A DNA stretch of 33,296 nt from Pseudonocardia nigra (GTDB lineage: Bacteria; Actinomycetota; Actinomycetes; Mycobacteriales; Pseudonocardiaceae): NCBI RefSeq assembly GCF_019396355.1, contig NZ_JAHKRK010000063.1:1-33296 (forward strand). Direction: 5' to 3'. Made by a program: the position numbers and the translations under genes. Position 1 is the stretch's first letter; each line of letters begins with the position of its first letter. This document shows, piece by piece, positions 14,482 to 22,335 of the stretch. Under the pieces are notes generated by a model that was not told the origin of the DNA, made no database searches, and saw only the letters and a program-made list of their open reading frames with translations.

Positions 14482-15572
14482 ACTTCATCTACTACCCGGT
14501 CTCGTTCATCCTCTGGGTGTGGCACGAGGTCTTCGGCTCCCTCCTCGGGCCGGCGAGCGGCGTCGCGTGGGCGCTGTCGGTGGTGTTCCTGGTCTTCACG
14601 CTCCGGGCGCTGCTCTACAAGCCGTTCGTGAGCCAGGTCCGCTCCATGCGCAAGATGCAGGAGTTCCAGCCGGAGATCGCGAAGATCCGGAAGAAGTACG
14701 GGAACGACCGGCAGAAGCAGGCCGAGGAGATGCAGCGGCTCCAGAAGGACCACGGCGTCAACCCGCTCGGCGGCTGCCTCCCGATCCTCGTGCAGGTCCC
14801 GGTGTTCATCGGCCTGTTCCACGTCCTCCGTGAGTTCGGCCCCGTACTCCGCAACGGCCAGCCCCGCACCGAGAACTACGTCTTCGGTGCCGAGGAGGTG
14901 CAGTCGTTCAACGAGGCCAGCCTTTTCGGGGCGAAGCTCGGCGCCTGGGTCACCCAGGGCGAGGAGGCGCTGAACGCGCTCGGGACGTCGATCCCGCAGA
15001 TGCTCATCGTGATGATCCCGCTGATGATCGCGGCGGGCGTGTTCACCCACATCACGGCCCGGCACTCCGTTGCTCGGCAGACCGCGGCGCAGGGTGAGAA
15101 CCCGCAGACCGCGATCATGAACAAGCTGATGCTGTACGTGTTCCCGATCGGCGTCGTGGTCGGTGCGCCGTTCCTGCCGCTGGCGGTGCTCCTGTACTGG
15201 GTGTCCAACAACCTGTGGACGCTGGGCCAGCAGTACGTGGTGTACCGGCGGATCGACCGCGAGGAGTCGGCCAAGCGCGAGGAGACCGCCGTCACCCGGC
15301 AGGCGCGTGCCCCCCGTCCGGGACAGAAGCCGGTTCGTCCCGAGACGACCGCCGAGGAGCCGAAGGCGAAGACCCCGGGCGCGAAGCCGATCACCCGTAA
15401 GCCGGTGGGCTCCGCCGGTAACGGCGGGGCGAAGGCCGTCGACGAACCGGGCAAGGGCGGGTCCGCGAACGGTGCTGCGAACACGAACGGCAGTGGTGGG
15501 AGCGCGAAGAGCGAGCGCAGCGGCGGCGGTGGTTCCCGCCCGGCCGCGCGACGCCCGCGCAAGCGTCGCTGA
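14475..15572 (+). CDS. yidC: Membrane protein insertase YidC
   Basis: YidC inserts and folds membrane proteins, alone or with SecYEG. The start is GTG 14475, with GAGGAG 8 nt upstream, and gives [21 protein letters not shown] and 365 residues; the first amphipathic and membrane segments follow. Membrane segments are visible at about residues 29-47 (with Arg44, the groove arginine), 98-118 ([21 protein letters not shown]) and two or more near 175-265, with a charged coiled loop [20 protein letters not shown] (about 61-80). Like other high-GC Gram-positive YidC proteins it lacks the large periplasmic domain of E. coli YidC. The last 70 residues are a disordered, basic tail ending RRPRKRR, which may contact ribosomes. 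Confidence 0.95.
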   Translation: MLNFIYYPVSFILWVWHEVFGSLLGPASGVAWALSVVFLVFTLRALLYKPFVSQVRSMRKMQEFQPEIAKIRKKYGNDRQKQAEEMQRLQKDHGVNPLGGCLPILVQVPVFIGLFHVLREFGPVLRNGQPRTENYVFGAEEVQSFNEASLFGAKLGAWVTQGEEALNALGTSIPQMLIVMIPLMIAAGVFTHITARHSVARQTAAQGENPQTAIMNKLMLYVFPIGVVVGAPFLPLAVLLYWVSNNLWTLGQQYVVYRRIDREESAKREETAVTRQARAPRPGQKPVRPETTAEEPKAKTPGAKPITRKPVGSAGNGGAKAVDEPGKGGSANGAANTNGSGGSAKSERSGGGGSRPAARRPRKRR

Positions 15573-15658
15573 CACACGAGCCATCCGCGGTCGCCCACGC
15601 GGGCGGCCGCAGCGGCGTGCTGGGGTGCGCCGCAACTGTTTCGGAGAGGAGACGCATC

Positions 15659-16177
15659 GTGCCGAAGACTGCGCAGGACGGGGCCACGGGGAGCGTCACG
15701 GCGAGCAGCGCCGAGGACCAGCTGGTGCGCGAGGGCGACATCGCCGGTGACTACCTCGAGCGCCTGCTCGACCTGCTCGACTACGACGGCGACATCGATC
15801 TCGACGTCGAGGCCGGGCGCGCGATCGTGAGCATCGACGGCGGCGATGACCTGGAGAAGCTGGTCGGCGAGCGGGGCGCGGTGCTCGAGGCGCTGCAGGA
15901 GCTCACCCGGCTGGCGGTCCAGCAGGAGTCGGGTAACCGCAGCAGGCTGATGCTGGACATCGCGGGCTGGCGGCAGTCCCGGCGCGACGAGCTGACGAAG
16001 CTCGGCACCCGCACCGCCAAGGAGGTGCTGGAGTCGGGCGAGTCCGTGCGGCTGCGGCCGATGACCCCGTTCGAGCGGAAGGTCGTGCACGACGCCGTCG
16101 CCCGCGTCAAGGGCGTGTCGAGCGAGAGCGAGGGCGAGGAGCCGCGGCGGCAGGTCGTCGTCTTCCGCAGTGCCTGA
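15659..16177 (+). CDS. jag: Jag/KhpB RNA-binding protein (KH and R3H domains)
   Basis: This protein (Jag, also KhpB or SpoIIIJ-associated protein) binds RNA, usually as a partner of KhpA, and affects cell elongation and division in Gram-positives. The start is GTG 15659, with GGAGAGGAG just upstream, giving MPKTAQDGATGSVTASSAED and 172 residues; the open frame starts 42 bp earlier without a ribosome-binding site. A KH domain spans about residues 40-105 and contains the turn GERGAVLEALQELTRLA. An R3H domain spans about 108-168, with the Arg-x3-His motif in PFERKVVHDAVA (R140, H144). The acidic N-terminus is disordered. It follows yidC by 86 bp and overlaps rsmG by 8 bases. Confidence 0.93.
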   Translation: MPKTAQDGATGSVTASSAEDQLVREGDIAGDYLERLLDLLDYDGDIDLDVEAGRAIVSIDGGDDLEKLVGERGAVLEALQELTRLAVQQESGNRSRLMLDIAGWRQSRRDELTKLGTRTAKEVLESGESVRLRPMTPFERKVVHDAVARVKGVSSESEGEEPRRQVVVFRSA

Positions 16178-16880
16178 TCTCCCCGGGGACGCCGGCGCTC
16201 CCTCCGGTGCGGGTGGGAGCGGAGCGGGCGACCCGGTCTTCGGAGAGCGACTGCCTGCGGCGCGCAGGTTCGCCGAGCACCTGGCGACGTCCGGGGTCGA
16301 GCGCGGGCTGATCGGCCCGCGCGAGGCACCGCGGATCTGGGAGCGGCACGTCCTCAACTGTGCCGTCGTCGCCGAACTCGTGCCGCACGGCGCGCGTCTG
16401 GTGGACGTGGGTTCGGGAGCGGGCCTTCCCGGGATACCGTTGGCGCTGGCCCGGCCGGATCTCACCGTCGTTCTCGTCGAACCCCTCGCCCGTCGCGTCG
16501 ACTGGCTTCGTGAAGTCATCGCGGATCTCGGCGTGGCGATCGAGGTGGAGCGGGGTCGGGCCGAGGAGAATGTGGTGCGGCGGCGATGGGAGGGGGCCGA
16601 CGTGGTGACCGCTCGTGCCGTGGCGCCCCTGGCCCGCTTGGCCGGCTGGAGCCTCCCGCTGCTGCGACCCGGCGGGATAATGCTCGCCGTCAAGGGCGCC
16701 AGTGCCGCGGAGGAGATCGAGCGGGACGCGGCCGCCGTCCGCAAGGCAGGCGGTGGCGCACCGCGCATCGCACGGTGCGGCGTGGGCGTCATCGATCCCC
16801 CGAGCACGGTGGTCGTCGTCGAGCGGGCCCGCGGCGCCGACCGACCCGACCGATCCCGGCGCAGGAGAGGGCAGGCGTGA
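16170..16880 (+). CDS. rsmG: 16S rRNA (guanine-N7) methyltransferase RsmG (GidB)
   Basis: RsmG methylates G527 of 16S rRNA at N7 using S-adenosylmethionine; loss in other bacteria gives low-level streptomycin resistance. The 236-residue product has a Ser/Gly-rich N-terminus (1-22), then RIWERHVLNCAVVAELVPHG and the SAM-binding loop VDVGSGAGLPGIPLA (78-92). Further motifs are VEPLARRVDWL, VTARAVAPLARLAGWSLPLL and LAVKG. The start is GTG 16170 inside the end of jag; translation is probably coupled because no strong ribosome-binding site is visible. Its stop codon overlaps the parA start (GTGA). The C-terminal tail is Arg-rich. Confidence 0.95.
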   Translation: MPDLPGDAGAPSGAGGSGAGDPVFGERLPAARRFAEHLATSGVERGLIGPREAPRIWERHVLNCAVVAELVPHGARLVDVGSGAGLPGIPLALARPDLTVVLVEPLARRVDWLREVIADLGVAIEVERGRAEENVVRRRWEGADVVTARAVAPLARLAGWSLPLLRPGGIMLAVKGASAAEEIERDAAAVRKAGGGAPRIARCGVGVIDPPSTVVVVERARGADRPDRSRRRRGQA

Positions 16881-17812
16881 CGTTCAACGTGTCCCAGCAC
16901 CATGTTTCACGTGAAACGCCGGAGTGGACCCCCATCGCCGAGGAGGCGGAACGGGCCGCCCGGGTGCTCCACCCCGACCGGCATCGCATGCCGCGGCCGT
17001 CGCACCGACGCATTCTGACCGTCGCGAACCAGAAGGGCGGGGTCGGCAAGACGACGACCACCGTCAACCTGGCGGCAGCGCTCGCCATGCACGGGGTCCG
17101 GGTGCTGGTGATCGACCTCGACCCGCAGGGCAATGCGAGCACGGCCCTGGGCGTCGAGCACCGGCTGGGTACGCCCTCGGTGTACGAGTGCCTGCTCGGC
17201 GAGATCCGCGTCGCGGAGGCGGCCGTGCCGAGCACCGCGTCGCCCAACCTCCTGTGCGTGCCGGCCACGATCGACCTGGCGGGCGCAGAGATCGAGCTCG
17301 TCAGCATGGTCGCCCGGGAGAACCGGCTCAAGCAGGCGCTGTCCGACGAAGCGCTCGACGAGCTGGGCGTGGACTACGTCTTCGTCGACTGCCCGCCGTC
17401 GCTCGGGCTGCTCACCGTGAACGCGCTCGTGGCCGCCCGCGAGGTGCTGATCCCCATCCAGTGCGAGTACTACGCGCTGGAGGGGCTCGGCCAGCTGCTC
17501 AGCAACATCGATCTCGTGCGGTCGCACCTGAACACCGCGCTGCACGTGTCGACGATCCTCCTCACGATGTACGACGGGCGCACGAAGCTCGCGGACCAGG
17601 TCACCACCGAGGTCCGCAGCCACTTCGGTGGCACCGTGCTGCGCACCGTGATCCCCCGCAGCGTCAAGGTCTCCGAGGCGCCCGGGTACAGCCAGACGGT
17701 GCTGGCCTACGACCCCGGCTCCCGGGGCGCGATGAGCTATGTGGACGCGGCCCGCGAGATCGCCGACCGCGGGGCGAGGATGGACCGGCCCGCAGGCCAG
17801 GACGGACGGTAA
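16877..17812 (+). CDS. parA: Chromosome partitioning ATPase ParA (Soj)
   Basis: ParA is a Walker-type ATPase that binds the nucleoid and, driven by ParB, moves replicated origins apart. The start is GTG 16877, overlapping the rsmG stop, with AGGAGAGGG upstream, giving 311 residues. The N-terminal segment of 45 residues precedes the deviant Walker A motif QKGGVGKTTT (52-61). Walker A' and B regions follow as VLVIDLDPQGNASTALG and VFVDCPPSLGLLT. Codons 9-14 (HVSRET) are formed by a parS site, so the protein N-terminus is partly shaped by the DNA element. It is followed after 6 bp by parB. Confidence 0.96.
   Translation: MTFNVSQHHVSRETPEWTPIAEEAERAARVLHPDRHRMPRPSHRRILTVANQKGGVGKTTTTVNLAAALAMHGVRVLVIDLDPQGNASTALGVEHRLGTPSVYECLLGEIRVAEAAVPSTASPNLLCVPATIDLAGAEIELVSMVARENRLKQALSDEALDELGVDYVFVDCPPSLGLLTVNALVAAREVLIPIQCEYYALEGLGQLLSNIDLVRSHLNTALHVSTILLTMYDGRTKLADQVTTEVRSHFGGTVLRTVIPRSVKVSEAPGYSQTVLAYDPGSRGAMSYVDAAREIADRGARMDRPAGQDGR
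16903..16918. promoter_or_regulatory. parS site 1, inside the parA coding region
   Basis: TGTTTCACGTGAAACG matches the parS consensus TGTTTCACGTGAAACA at 15 of 16 positions. It lies 26 bp inside parA, where it is read as HVSRET. ParB binds such sites as a centre for spreading. A parS at this spot is known from other actinobacteria. Confidence 0.9.
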
Positions 17813-17818
17813 GCCAGC

Positions 17819-18886
17819 ATGGCGGAGCTCGGAGCACCCGCGGAGCGGCCCTCGGGGCAGCGCGCGGGATCGACGGAGCGCACCATTCCCCGCAAGGGCG
17901 GACTGGGGCGCGGACTCGCCGCGCTCATCCCCACCGCCCCGAGCGTCCCGGCCCCGTCCGCGGCGGGTGACCCTCCCCTGGCCCGGCCGAGTTCTCCGGC
18001 GCCGTCCGCGCCGTCGTCGGCGCCCGCCCCGACGAACGACCCGCAGCTGCAGCCGCCTGCGTCGCCGGCCGTCGAGGTGGCCGGTGCGGTGTTCCGCGAG
18101 ATCGAGCTCGCTGCGGTGCAGCCCAACCCGCAGCAGCCGCGCACGAACTTCGACGAGGAAGCACTCGCCGAGCTCGAGCACTCGATCCGCGAGTTCGGCC
18201 TGCTGCAGCCGATCGTCGTCCGCGAGGTCTCCCCTGGCTCGTACCAGCTGGTGATGGGCGAGCGCCGGTGGCGTGCGGCGCAGCGGGCCGGGTTGACGCG
18301 CCTGCCGGCCATCGTCCGCAACACCGGCGACGACATCATGTTGCGGGACGCGCTGCTGGAGAACATCCACCGCGTGCAGCTGAACCCGCTCGACGAGGCC
18401 GCGGCGTACGAGCAGCTCCTCGCGGAGTTCGGCGTGACGCACACTGAACTGGCCGACCGGCTCGGACGCAGCAGGCCCGTCGTCACCAACACCATCCGGC
18501 TCCTGAAGCTGCCGGTGTCGGTGCAGCGGCGGGTGGCGGCCGGTGTGCTGTCGGCCGGCCACGCGCGTGCCCTGCTCGGCCTCGAGGACGCCGGGCAGCA
18601 GGAGGAGCTGGCAGCTCGGATCGTCGCGGAGGGCATGTCGGTCCGCGCCACCGAGGAGGCCGTCGTGCTGCTGCGCCGCGAGGCTCCCGCGTCGAACAAG
18701 CCGGCCCGCCGTCGCCCGATGCACGCGCCCGGGCTGCAGGATCTGGCCGAGCGACTGTCCGACACGTTCGACACGCGGGTCAAGGTCGAGCTCGGTCAGC
18801 GCAAGGGACGCATCGTTGTCGAGTTCGGGTCGGTCGAGGATCTGGAGCGCATCGCCAAGCTGATGGACGGCTCCCCCCGCGAGTGA
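17819..18886 (+). CDS. parB: Chromosome partitioning protein ParB (Spo0J)
   Basis: ParB is a CTP-dependent DNA clamp that loads at parS and spreads, organising the origin for segregation. The 355-residue product starts at ATG 17819. Its N-terminus has [13 protein letters not shown] (26-38), the short segment that stimulates the ParA ATPase, then a Pro/Ala-rich linker (39-90). The N-terminal CTPase domain shows [22 protein letters not shown] and the CTP-binding [12 protein letters not shown] (147-158) and ENIHR (181-185). A helix-turn-helix lies at about 205-230 ([26 protein letters not shown]). The C-terminal dimerisation domain ends at [18 protein letters not shown]. Two parS sites follow directly after the stop. 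Confidence 0.96.
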   Translation: MAELGAPAERPSGQRAGSTERTIPRKGGLGRGLAALIPTAPSVPAPSAAGDPPLARPSSPAPSAPSSAPAPTNDPQLQPPASPAVEVAGAVFREIELAAVQPNPQQPRTNFDEEALAELEHSIREFGLLQPIVVREVSPGSYQLVMGERRWRAAQRAGLTRLPAIVRNTGDDIMLRDALLENIHRVQLNPLDEAAAYEQLLAEFGVTHTELADRLGRSRPVVTNTIRLLKLPVSVQRRVAAGVLSAGHARALLGLEDAGQQEELAARIVAEGMSVRATEEAVVLLRREAPASNKPARRRPMHAPGLQDLAERLSDTFDTRVKVELGQRKGRIVVEFGSVEDLERIAKLMDGSPRE

Positions 18887-18894
18887 CGGGCTCC

Positions 18895-18910
18895 TGTTTC
18901 ACGTGAAACA
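18895..18910. promoter_or_regulatory. parS site 2, perfect, after parB
   Basis: TGTTTCACGTGAAACA matches the parS consensus at all 16 positions. The dyad extends outward to a perfect 28-bp palindrome (18889-18916), with flanks GGCTCC and GGAGCC. It begins 3 bp after the parB stop, so the transcript could form a hairpin and also end parB transcription. Confidence 0.95.
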
Positions 18911-18930
18911 GGAGCCGCCGTCGCCGCGGC

Positions 18931-18946
18931 TGTTTCACGTGAAACG
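18931..18946. promoter_or_regulatory. parS site 3, between parB and the ligase gene
   Basis: TGTTTCACGTGAAACG matches parS at 15 of 16 positions. It starts 36 bp after parS site 2 and ends 3 bp before the stop codon of the convergent ligase gene. Confidence 0.93.
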
Positions 18947-18949
18947 CGG

Positions 18950-19897
18950 TCAGCTGCGCGCGATCGCCTGTTCGACCAGCGTGGCGTAGAGCTCGCCGAG
19001 ATCCATCCCCGCGGTGCGAACGGCGGTCGGCAGGAGCGACGTCTCGGTCAGTCCGGGCGACACGTTCACCTCCAGGACCTGGACGCGCCCGTCCGTGTCG
19101 ACGACGGCGTCCATCCGTGAGACATCGCGCAGCCCGAGGAGGCGGTGCGCGGCGAGCGCGGTGTCCTCCAGTGTCGCCAGGGTGGTGGCGTCGAGCCGGG
19201 CGGGGCAGTGGAACGTGGTGACACCGGGGGTGTAGCGCGCCGTGTAGTCGTAGATGCCGCCTGCTGCCTCCACCTCGACCGGCGGCAGCGCTCGTGGCTC
19301 GTCCCCGTCGTGCACCACGGCGACCGCCACCTCGGTACCGGCGACGAACCCCTCCGCGAGCACGCTGTCGGCGTACGCCAGGCAGCTGACCATCGCGGCG
19401 GGTAGCTCGGACCGCTCCCGGACGACCTGCGCCCCCAATGCCGACCCGCCCTGATCGGGCTTGAGCATCAGCGGCAGGCCGAGCCGGTCGACCATCGCGT
19501 CGAGGACGGCCTGCGCGCCGAGCGCCCGGAACGTGGTGTGGGGCAGCGCCACCCAGTCCGGGGTGTCGAGCCCGGCGCGGTCGAGCTCGGCCTTGGCCGT
19601 GGGCTTGTGCCATGCGCGCCGGCAGGCAGGAGCAGGAGTTCCCACGAACGGCACACCGAGGAGCTCGAGCACGGCCTGGACGGATCCGTTCTCACCCTCT
19701 CCCCCGTGCAGGGCGATCGCGACGGCATCGGGCGGGTCGGTACGCAGCCGCTCGACGAGAGCGCCGTCGACGTCCCACTCGCGGACTGAGGCGCCGGTCT
19801 CCCGCAGCGCCGCGGCCAACCGCCGTCCGGAGCGCAGGGACACCTCGCGCTCGTGCGAGAGGCCTCCCGCCAGTACGGCCAGGGTTCGTTCGTTCAC
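18950..19897 (-). CDS. D-alanine-D-alanine ligase family ATP-grasp protein
   Basis: ATP-grasp ligases of the Ddl family join two D-alanines for peptidoglycan. The start is taken as GTG 19897, which gives MNERTLAVLAGGLSHEREVSLRSGRRL and 315 residues, the usual Ddl length; the frame is open 19 codons further into a parS site. Family motifs are present: HEREVS near the N-terminus, ALHGGEGENGSVQAVLELLGVPFVGT (about 62-87), LKPDQGGSALGA (about 145-156), and VLEVNVSPGLTETSLLPTA near the C-terminus with Glu and Asn for magnesium. Several positions differ from textbook Ddl (NVSPG for NTxPG, VHD for VLG), and many actinobacteria have another ddl gene elsewhere, so this copy may be a paralogue with another amino-acid preference. 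It lies between two parS pairs. Confidence 0.8.
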   Translation of the reverse strand: MNERTLAVLAGGLSHEREVSLRSGRRLAAALRETGASVREWDVDGALVERLRTDPPDAVAIALHGGEGENGSVQAVLELLGVPFVGTPAPACRRAWHKPTAKAELDRAGLDTPDWVALPHTTFRALGAQAVLDAMVDRLGLPLMLKPDQGGSALGAQVVRERSELPAAMVSCLAYADSVLAEGFVAGTEVAVAVVHDGDEPRALPPVEVEAAGGIYDYTARYTPGVTTFHCPARLDATTLATLEDTALAAHRLLGLRDVSRMDAVVDTDGRVQVLEVNVSPGLTETSLLPTAVRTAGMDLGELYATLVEQAIARS

Positions 19898-19946
19898 GGC
19901 GGCATTCTCCGCCACGACGATCACGAGGCGGACGGCGCCCAGCGCG

Positions 19947-19962
19947 TGTTTCACGTGAAACA
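19947..19962. promoter_or_regulatory. parS site 4, perfect
   Basis: TGTTTCACGTGAAACA matches the consensus at all 16 positions. It lies 50 bp upstream of the ligase gene start, in the short gap between that gene and the aminotransferase gene, both on the minus strand. Confidence 0.95.
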
Positions 19963-19971
19963 GACCGCCGC

Positions 19972-19987
19972 TGTTTCACGTGAAACA
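19972..19987. promoter_or_regulatory. parS site 5, perfect
   Basis: TGTTTCACGTGAAACA, perfect, starts 25 bp after site 4. The dyad extends to a perfect 24-bp palindrome (19968-19991) with CCGC and GCGG flanks. Confidence 0.95.
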
Positions 19988-19999
19988 GCGGAACGCGAA

Positions 20000-20030
20000 G
20001 CGGCCGCGCCCGGGATCCGGACGCGGCCGC
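20000..20030 (-). terminator. Hairpin after the aminotransferase gene
   Basis: The stem GCGGCCGCG (20000-20008) pairs perfectly with CGCGGCCGC (20022-20030) around a 13-base loop. It lies 15 bp beyond the aminotransferase stop on the minus strand. There is no run of T, as is common for terminators in high-GC actinobacteria. Confidence 0.6.
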
Positions 20031-20045
20031 CTGTGGAGGAAGGGA

Positions 20046-21386
20046 TCAGGGCGTATGCGGGCTCGGCGCCTGGAGTCCCGCCTGGCCCGCGCCGCCAGGA
20101 GACAGCCGTGCGGGCGAACCGAACGTCCGCATGACGTCCAGCTCCGCCTCCAGCACTCCGGCGAGCCGTCGGACGCCCTCGGTGATGCGCTCAGGTGTCG
20201 GGTAGCAGTACGACAGCCGCAGCTGGCGGCTCCCGAACCCGTCGGCGTAGAAGCCGGTGCCCGAGGCGTACGCCACCCGCGCGGTGACGGCTCGGGGCAG
20301 CATCGCCTTCGTGTCGACGCCCTCGGGCACGCTGAGCCAGACGTAGAAACCGCCGTCCGGGACGTTCCAGCTGCAACCGTCCGGAAGGTAGGTCTCGAGC
20401 GCGGCCAGCATGGCGTCACGACGCTCGCGATAGGCCTCGGTGTAGCTCTTGATCTGGCTGCGCCAGTCGTGGGCCGCGAGGTAGCGCGACACCAGCATCT
20501 GGTTGAAGTTCGGCGGGCACAGCGCCGCCGACTCGGCCGCGAGCACCAGCCGGTCGCGCACCGCAGGCGGCACGAGCGCCCAGCCGACGCGCACGCCGGA
20601 CGCGAACGTCTTCGAGAACGATCCGAGGTACACGACGTCGCGGTCCAGGGACCGCAGGGCGGGGTACATGCGGCCGCTGAACCCGAGCAGGCCGTACGGG
20701 TTGTCCTCCACCACGGCGACGCCATACGACGCGCAGATGTCGAGCACCTCGGCGCGGCGCTCCACGGCGAGCGTGACGCCGGCCGGGTTGTGGAAGTTGG
20801 GGATCGTGTACAGGAACTTGGGCGTGATCCCCTGCGCGGCGAGTGACTGCAGCGCCTCGCGCAGCAGGTCGGGCACGAGGCCGTGCTCGTCCATGGCGAC
20901 GTGGACGACGCGGGCCTGGTACGCGGCGAAGCTGCCGAGCGCGCCGACGTAGGACGGGCCCTCCGCGAGCACGACGTCACCCGGGTCGCAGAAGATCCGT
21001 GTGACGAGGTCGAGCGCCATCTGTGAGCCGACGGTGACGACCACGTCGTCGGGGTCGGCCCGGATCCCCTCCTCCGCCATCACCTCGCAGATCTGCTCAC
21101 GCAGCGCGGGCACACCCTGCGCGGAGCCGTACTGCAGCGCGACCTGGCCGTCGCGGGCGACCAAGTCGGCGACCTCGGCGGCGAGCGCGTCGAGCGGAAG
21201 CGCGGCGAGGTTGGGCATGCCACCGGCCAGGGAGACCACCTCGGGCCTGCTCGCCACCGCGAACAGCGCCCGGATCTCGGATGCCTTCATTCCCGACGTG
21301 CGGGCGGCGAAGCGCTCGGCAGGCACTGCTGCTGCTGCCGCTGCGGCGATCGCTGGTCGGGACGTGGGCGCGGCCGGATCGGTCAC
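20046..21386 (-). CDS. PLP-dependent aminotransferase, fold type I (2-aminoadipate/MocR-type)
   Basis: The product has 446 residues and belongs to the class I/II aminotransferases; the closest family by motif is the group that includes 2-aminoadipate transaminases and the catalytic domain of MocR regulators. No helix-turn-helix domain is present, so it is an enzyme and not a MocR regulator. Readable motifs are SLAGGMPNLAALP (52-64), QYGSAQGVPALREQI (85-99), IPNFHNPAG (195-203), VVEDNPYGLLGF (225-236) and the PLP lysine in SFSKTFASGVRVGW, Lys259. The start is GTG 21386 with GGGAGGA six nucleotides upstream. An Ala-rich N-terminus (10-20) and a Pro/Gly-rich C-terminus are probably disordered. 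The substrate cannot be named. The gene is next to the ParABS locus in many actinobacteria. A dyad symmetry lies in its promoter region. Confidence 0.88.
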   Translation of the reverse strand: MTDPAAPTSRPAIAAAAAAAVPAERFAARTSGMKASEIRALFAVASRPEVVSLAGGMPNLAALPLDALAAEVADLVARDGQVALQYGSAQGVPALREQICEVMAEEGIRADPDDVVVTVGSQMALDLVTRIFCDPGDVVLAEGPSYVGALGSFAAYQARVVHVAMDEHGLVPDLLREALQSLAAQGITPKFLYTIPNFHNPAGVTLAVERRAEVLDICASYGVAVVEDNPYGLLGFSGRMYPALRSLDRDVVYLGSFSKTFASGVRVGWALVPPAVRDRLVLAAESAALCPPNFNQMLVSRYLAAHDWRSQIKSYTEAYRERRDAMLAALETYLPDGCSWNVPDGGFYVWLSVPEGVDTKAMLPRAVTARVAYASGTGFYADGFGSRQLRLSYCYPTPERITEGVRRLAGVLEAELDVMRTFGSPARLSPGGAGQAGLQAPSPHTP

Positions 21387-21443
21387 GGAGATCCTCCCTG
21401 GATGCGTCGACGCGGGCTCGCGGGCAGCGCGAGTCGTTCGAGT

Positions 21444-21459
21444 TTAGGCCACGGCCTAA
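21444..21459. promoter_or_regulatory. Inverted repeat in the divergent promoter region (possible operator)
   Basis: TTAGGCC-AC-GGCCTAA is a perfect 7-bp inverted repeat with a 2-bp centre. It lies 58 bp upstream of the aminotransferase start and 165 bp upstream of the GNAT-like start, in the 237-bp gap between these divergent genes. It is among the few A/T-containing dyads in the region and looks like a repressor site, but no nearby gene encodes an obvious matching regulator. Confidence 0.45.
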
Positions 21460-21623
21460 CCGGGATGGGGGAAAGACCTGCTCGTCGTCGCGGGTGAGAC
21501 ACCGGTCGCAGCATCGAGGGTGTCGCTCCGAGCTGGATCGATCTATCGTCGATGGCGGCCGACGCAACGGGCGGCGGCCTGTCGTGCGCGTGCTCGTCGC
21601 CGGAGGTTGGCTTGTCCTGGCAT

Positions 21624-22268
21624 ATGGCGGCCCTCACTCTGGACAATCTGGACGACCTGCCCAAGCGCTGCCGTCGGTGCGTGTTCTGGGAGCTGTCCGA
21701 GCACATGGGCAAGCAGGCCGTGGACCTCGGGTCCCCGGAGCTCGAGAAGGAGGCATGGGTCTCCGAGGTGCTCCTCGAGTGGGGCTCGTGCGGCCGGATC
21801 GTCCACATGGGCGGCGTCCCCGCCGGTTATATGATCTACGCGCCGCCGTCGGCCGTGCCCCGTGCCGCCGAGATGCCCACCGGCCCGGTGAGCGCCGACG
21901 CCGTCCTCCTCACCACGATGCAGGTGATGCCGGAGTTCTCCGGGGAGGGGCTCGGCCGCATGCTCGCCCAGGCCGTGGTGCGCGATCTCACCCGCCGCGG
22001 CGTCAAGGCGATCGAGGTCTTCGGGGACCAGCGCGCCGGTTCCGAGCCCGGGTGCCTGGTCCCTGCCGACTTCCTTCGCGGCGTCGGCTTCAAGACGATC
22101 CGCCCGCACCCGCGGTGGCCACGGCTGCGCATGGAACTGCGTTCCGCGATCACGTGGAAGGAAGACGTGGAGGCCGCGCTCGAACAGCTGCTCGGCGCGA
22201 TCACGATCCCGATGCAGACCAGCGGCGCCGGGATGGAGAGCTACCGCCAGGTACCCACCCGCGGGTGA
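21624..22268 (+). CDS. GNAT-family acetyltransferase-like protein
   Basis: The 214-residue product occupies the position of mycobacterial Rv3916c between parB and cwlM. The GNAT core can be seen in DAVLLTTMQVMPEFSGEGLGRMLAQAVVRDLTRRG, where the segment EFSGEGLGRML is the acetyl-CoA-binding loop (Q/RxxGxG/A type), followed by AIEVFGDQ and FLRGVGFKTIRPHPRWPRLRMEL. The N-terminus has a CxxC pair (KRCRRCVFWEL) that may bind metal or be redox-active. The start is uncertain: ATG 21624 is used because MAALTLDNLDDLPKRCRRC resembles a natural beginning; GGAGG at 21602-21606 fits better with a TTG at 21612, and the frame is open to 21552. The substrate is unknown. Confidence 0.8.
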   Translation: MAALTLDNLDDLPKRCRRCVFWELSEHMGKQAVDLGSPELEKEAWVSEVLLEWGSCGRIVHMGGVPAGYMIYAPPSAVPRAAEMPTGPVSADAVLLTTMQVMPEFSGEGLGRMLAQAVVRDLTRRGVKAIEVFGDQRAGSEPGCLVPADFLRGVGFKTIRPHPRWPRLRMELRSAITWKEDVEAALEQLLGAITIPMQTSGAGMESYRQVPTRG

Positions 22269-22287
22269 GCGGTCGGCAGCGGCCGTT

Positions 22288-22301
22288 TCAGGGCGCCCTG
22301 A
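22288..22301. terminator. Palindrome between convergent genes (possible bidirectional terminator)
   Basis: TCAGGGCGCCCTGA is a perfect 14-bp palindrome in the 67-bp gap between the GNAT-like gene and cwlM, which converge. A second small dyad (AGCCGGCT) follows. There is no T-run. Its position suggests transcription ending on both strands. Confidence 0.4.
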
Positions 22302-22335
22302 GGAGCCGGCTGAGCGCCTCCCCCGGGCACCCGTG

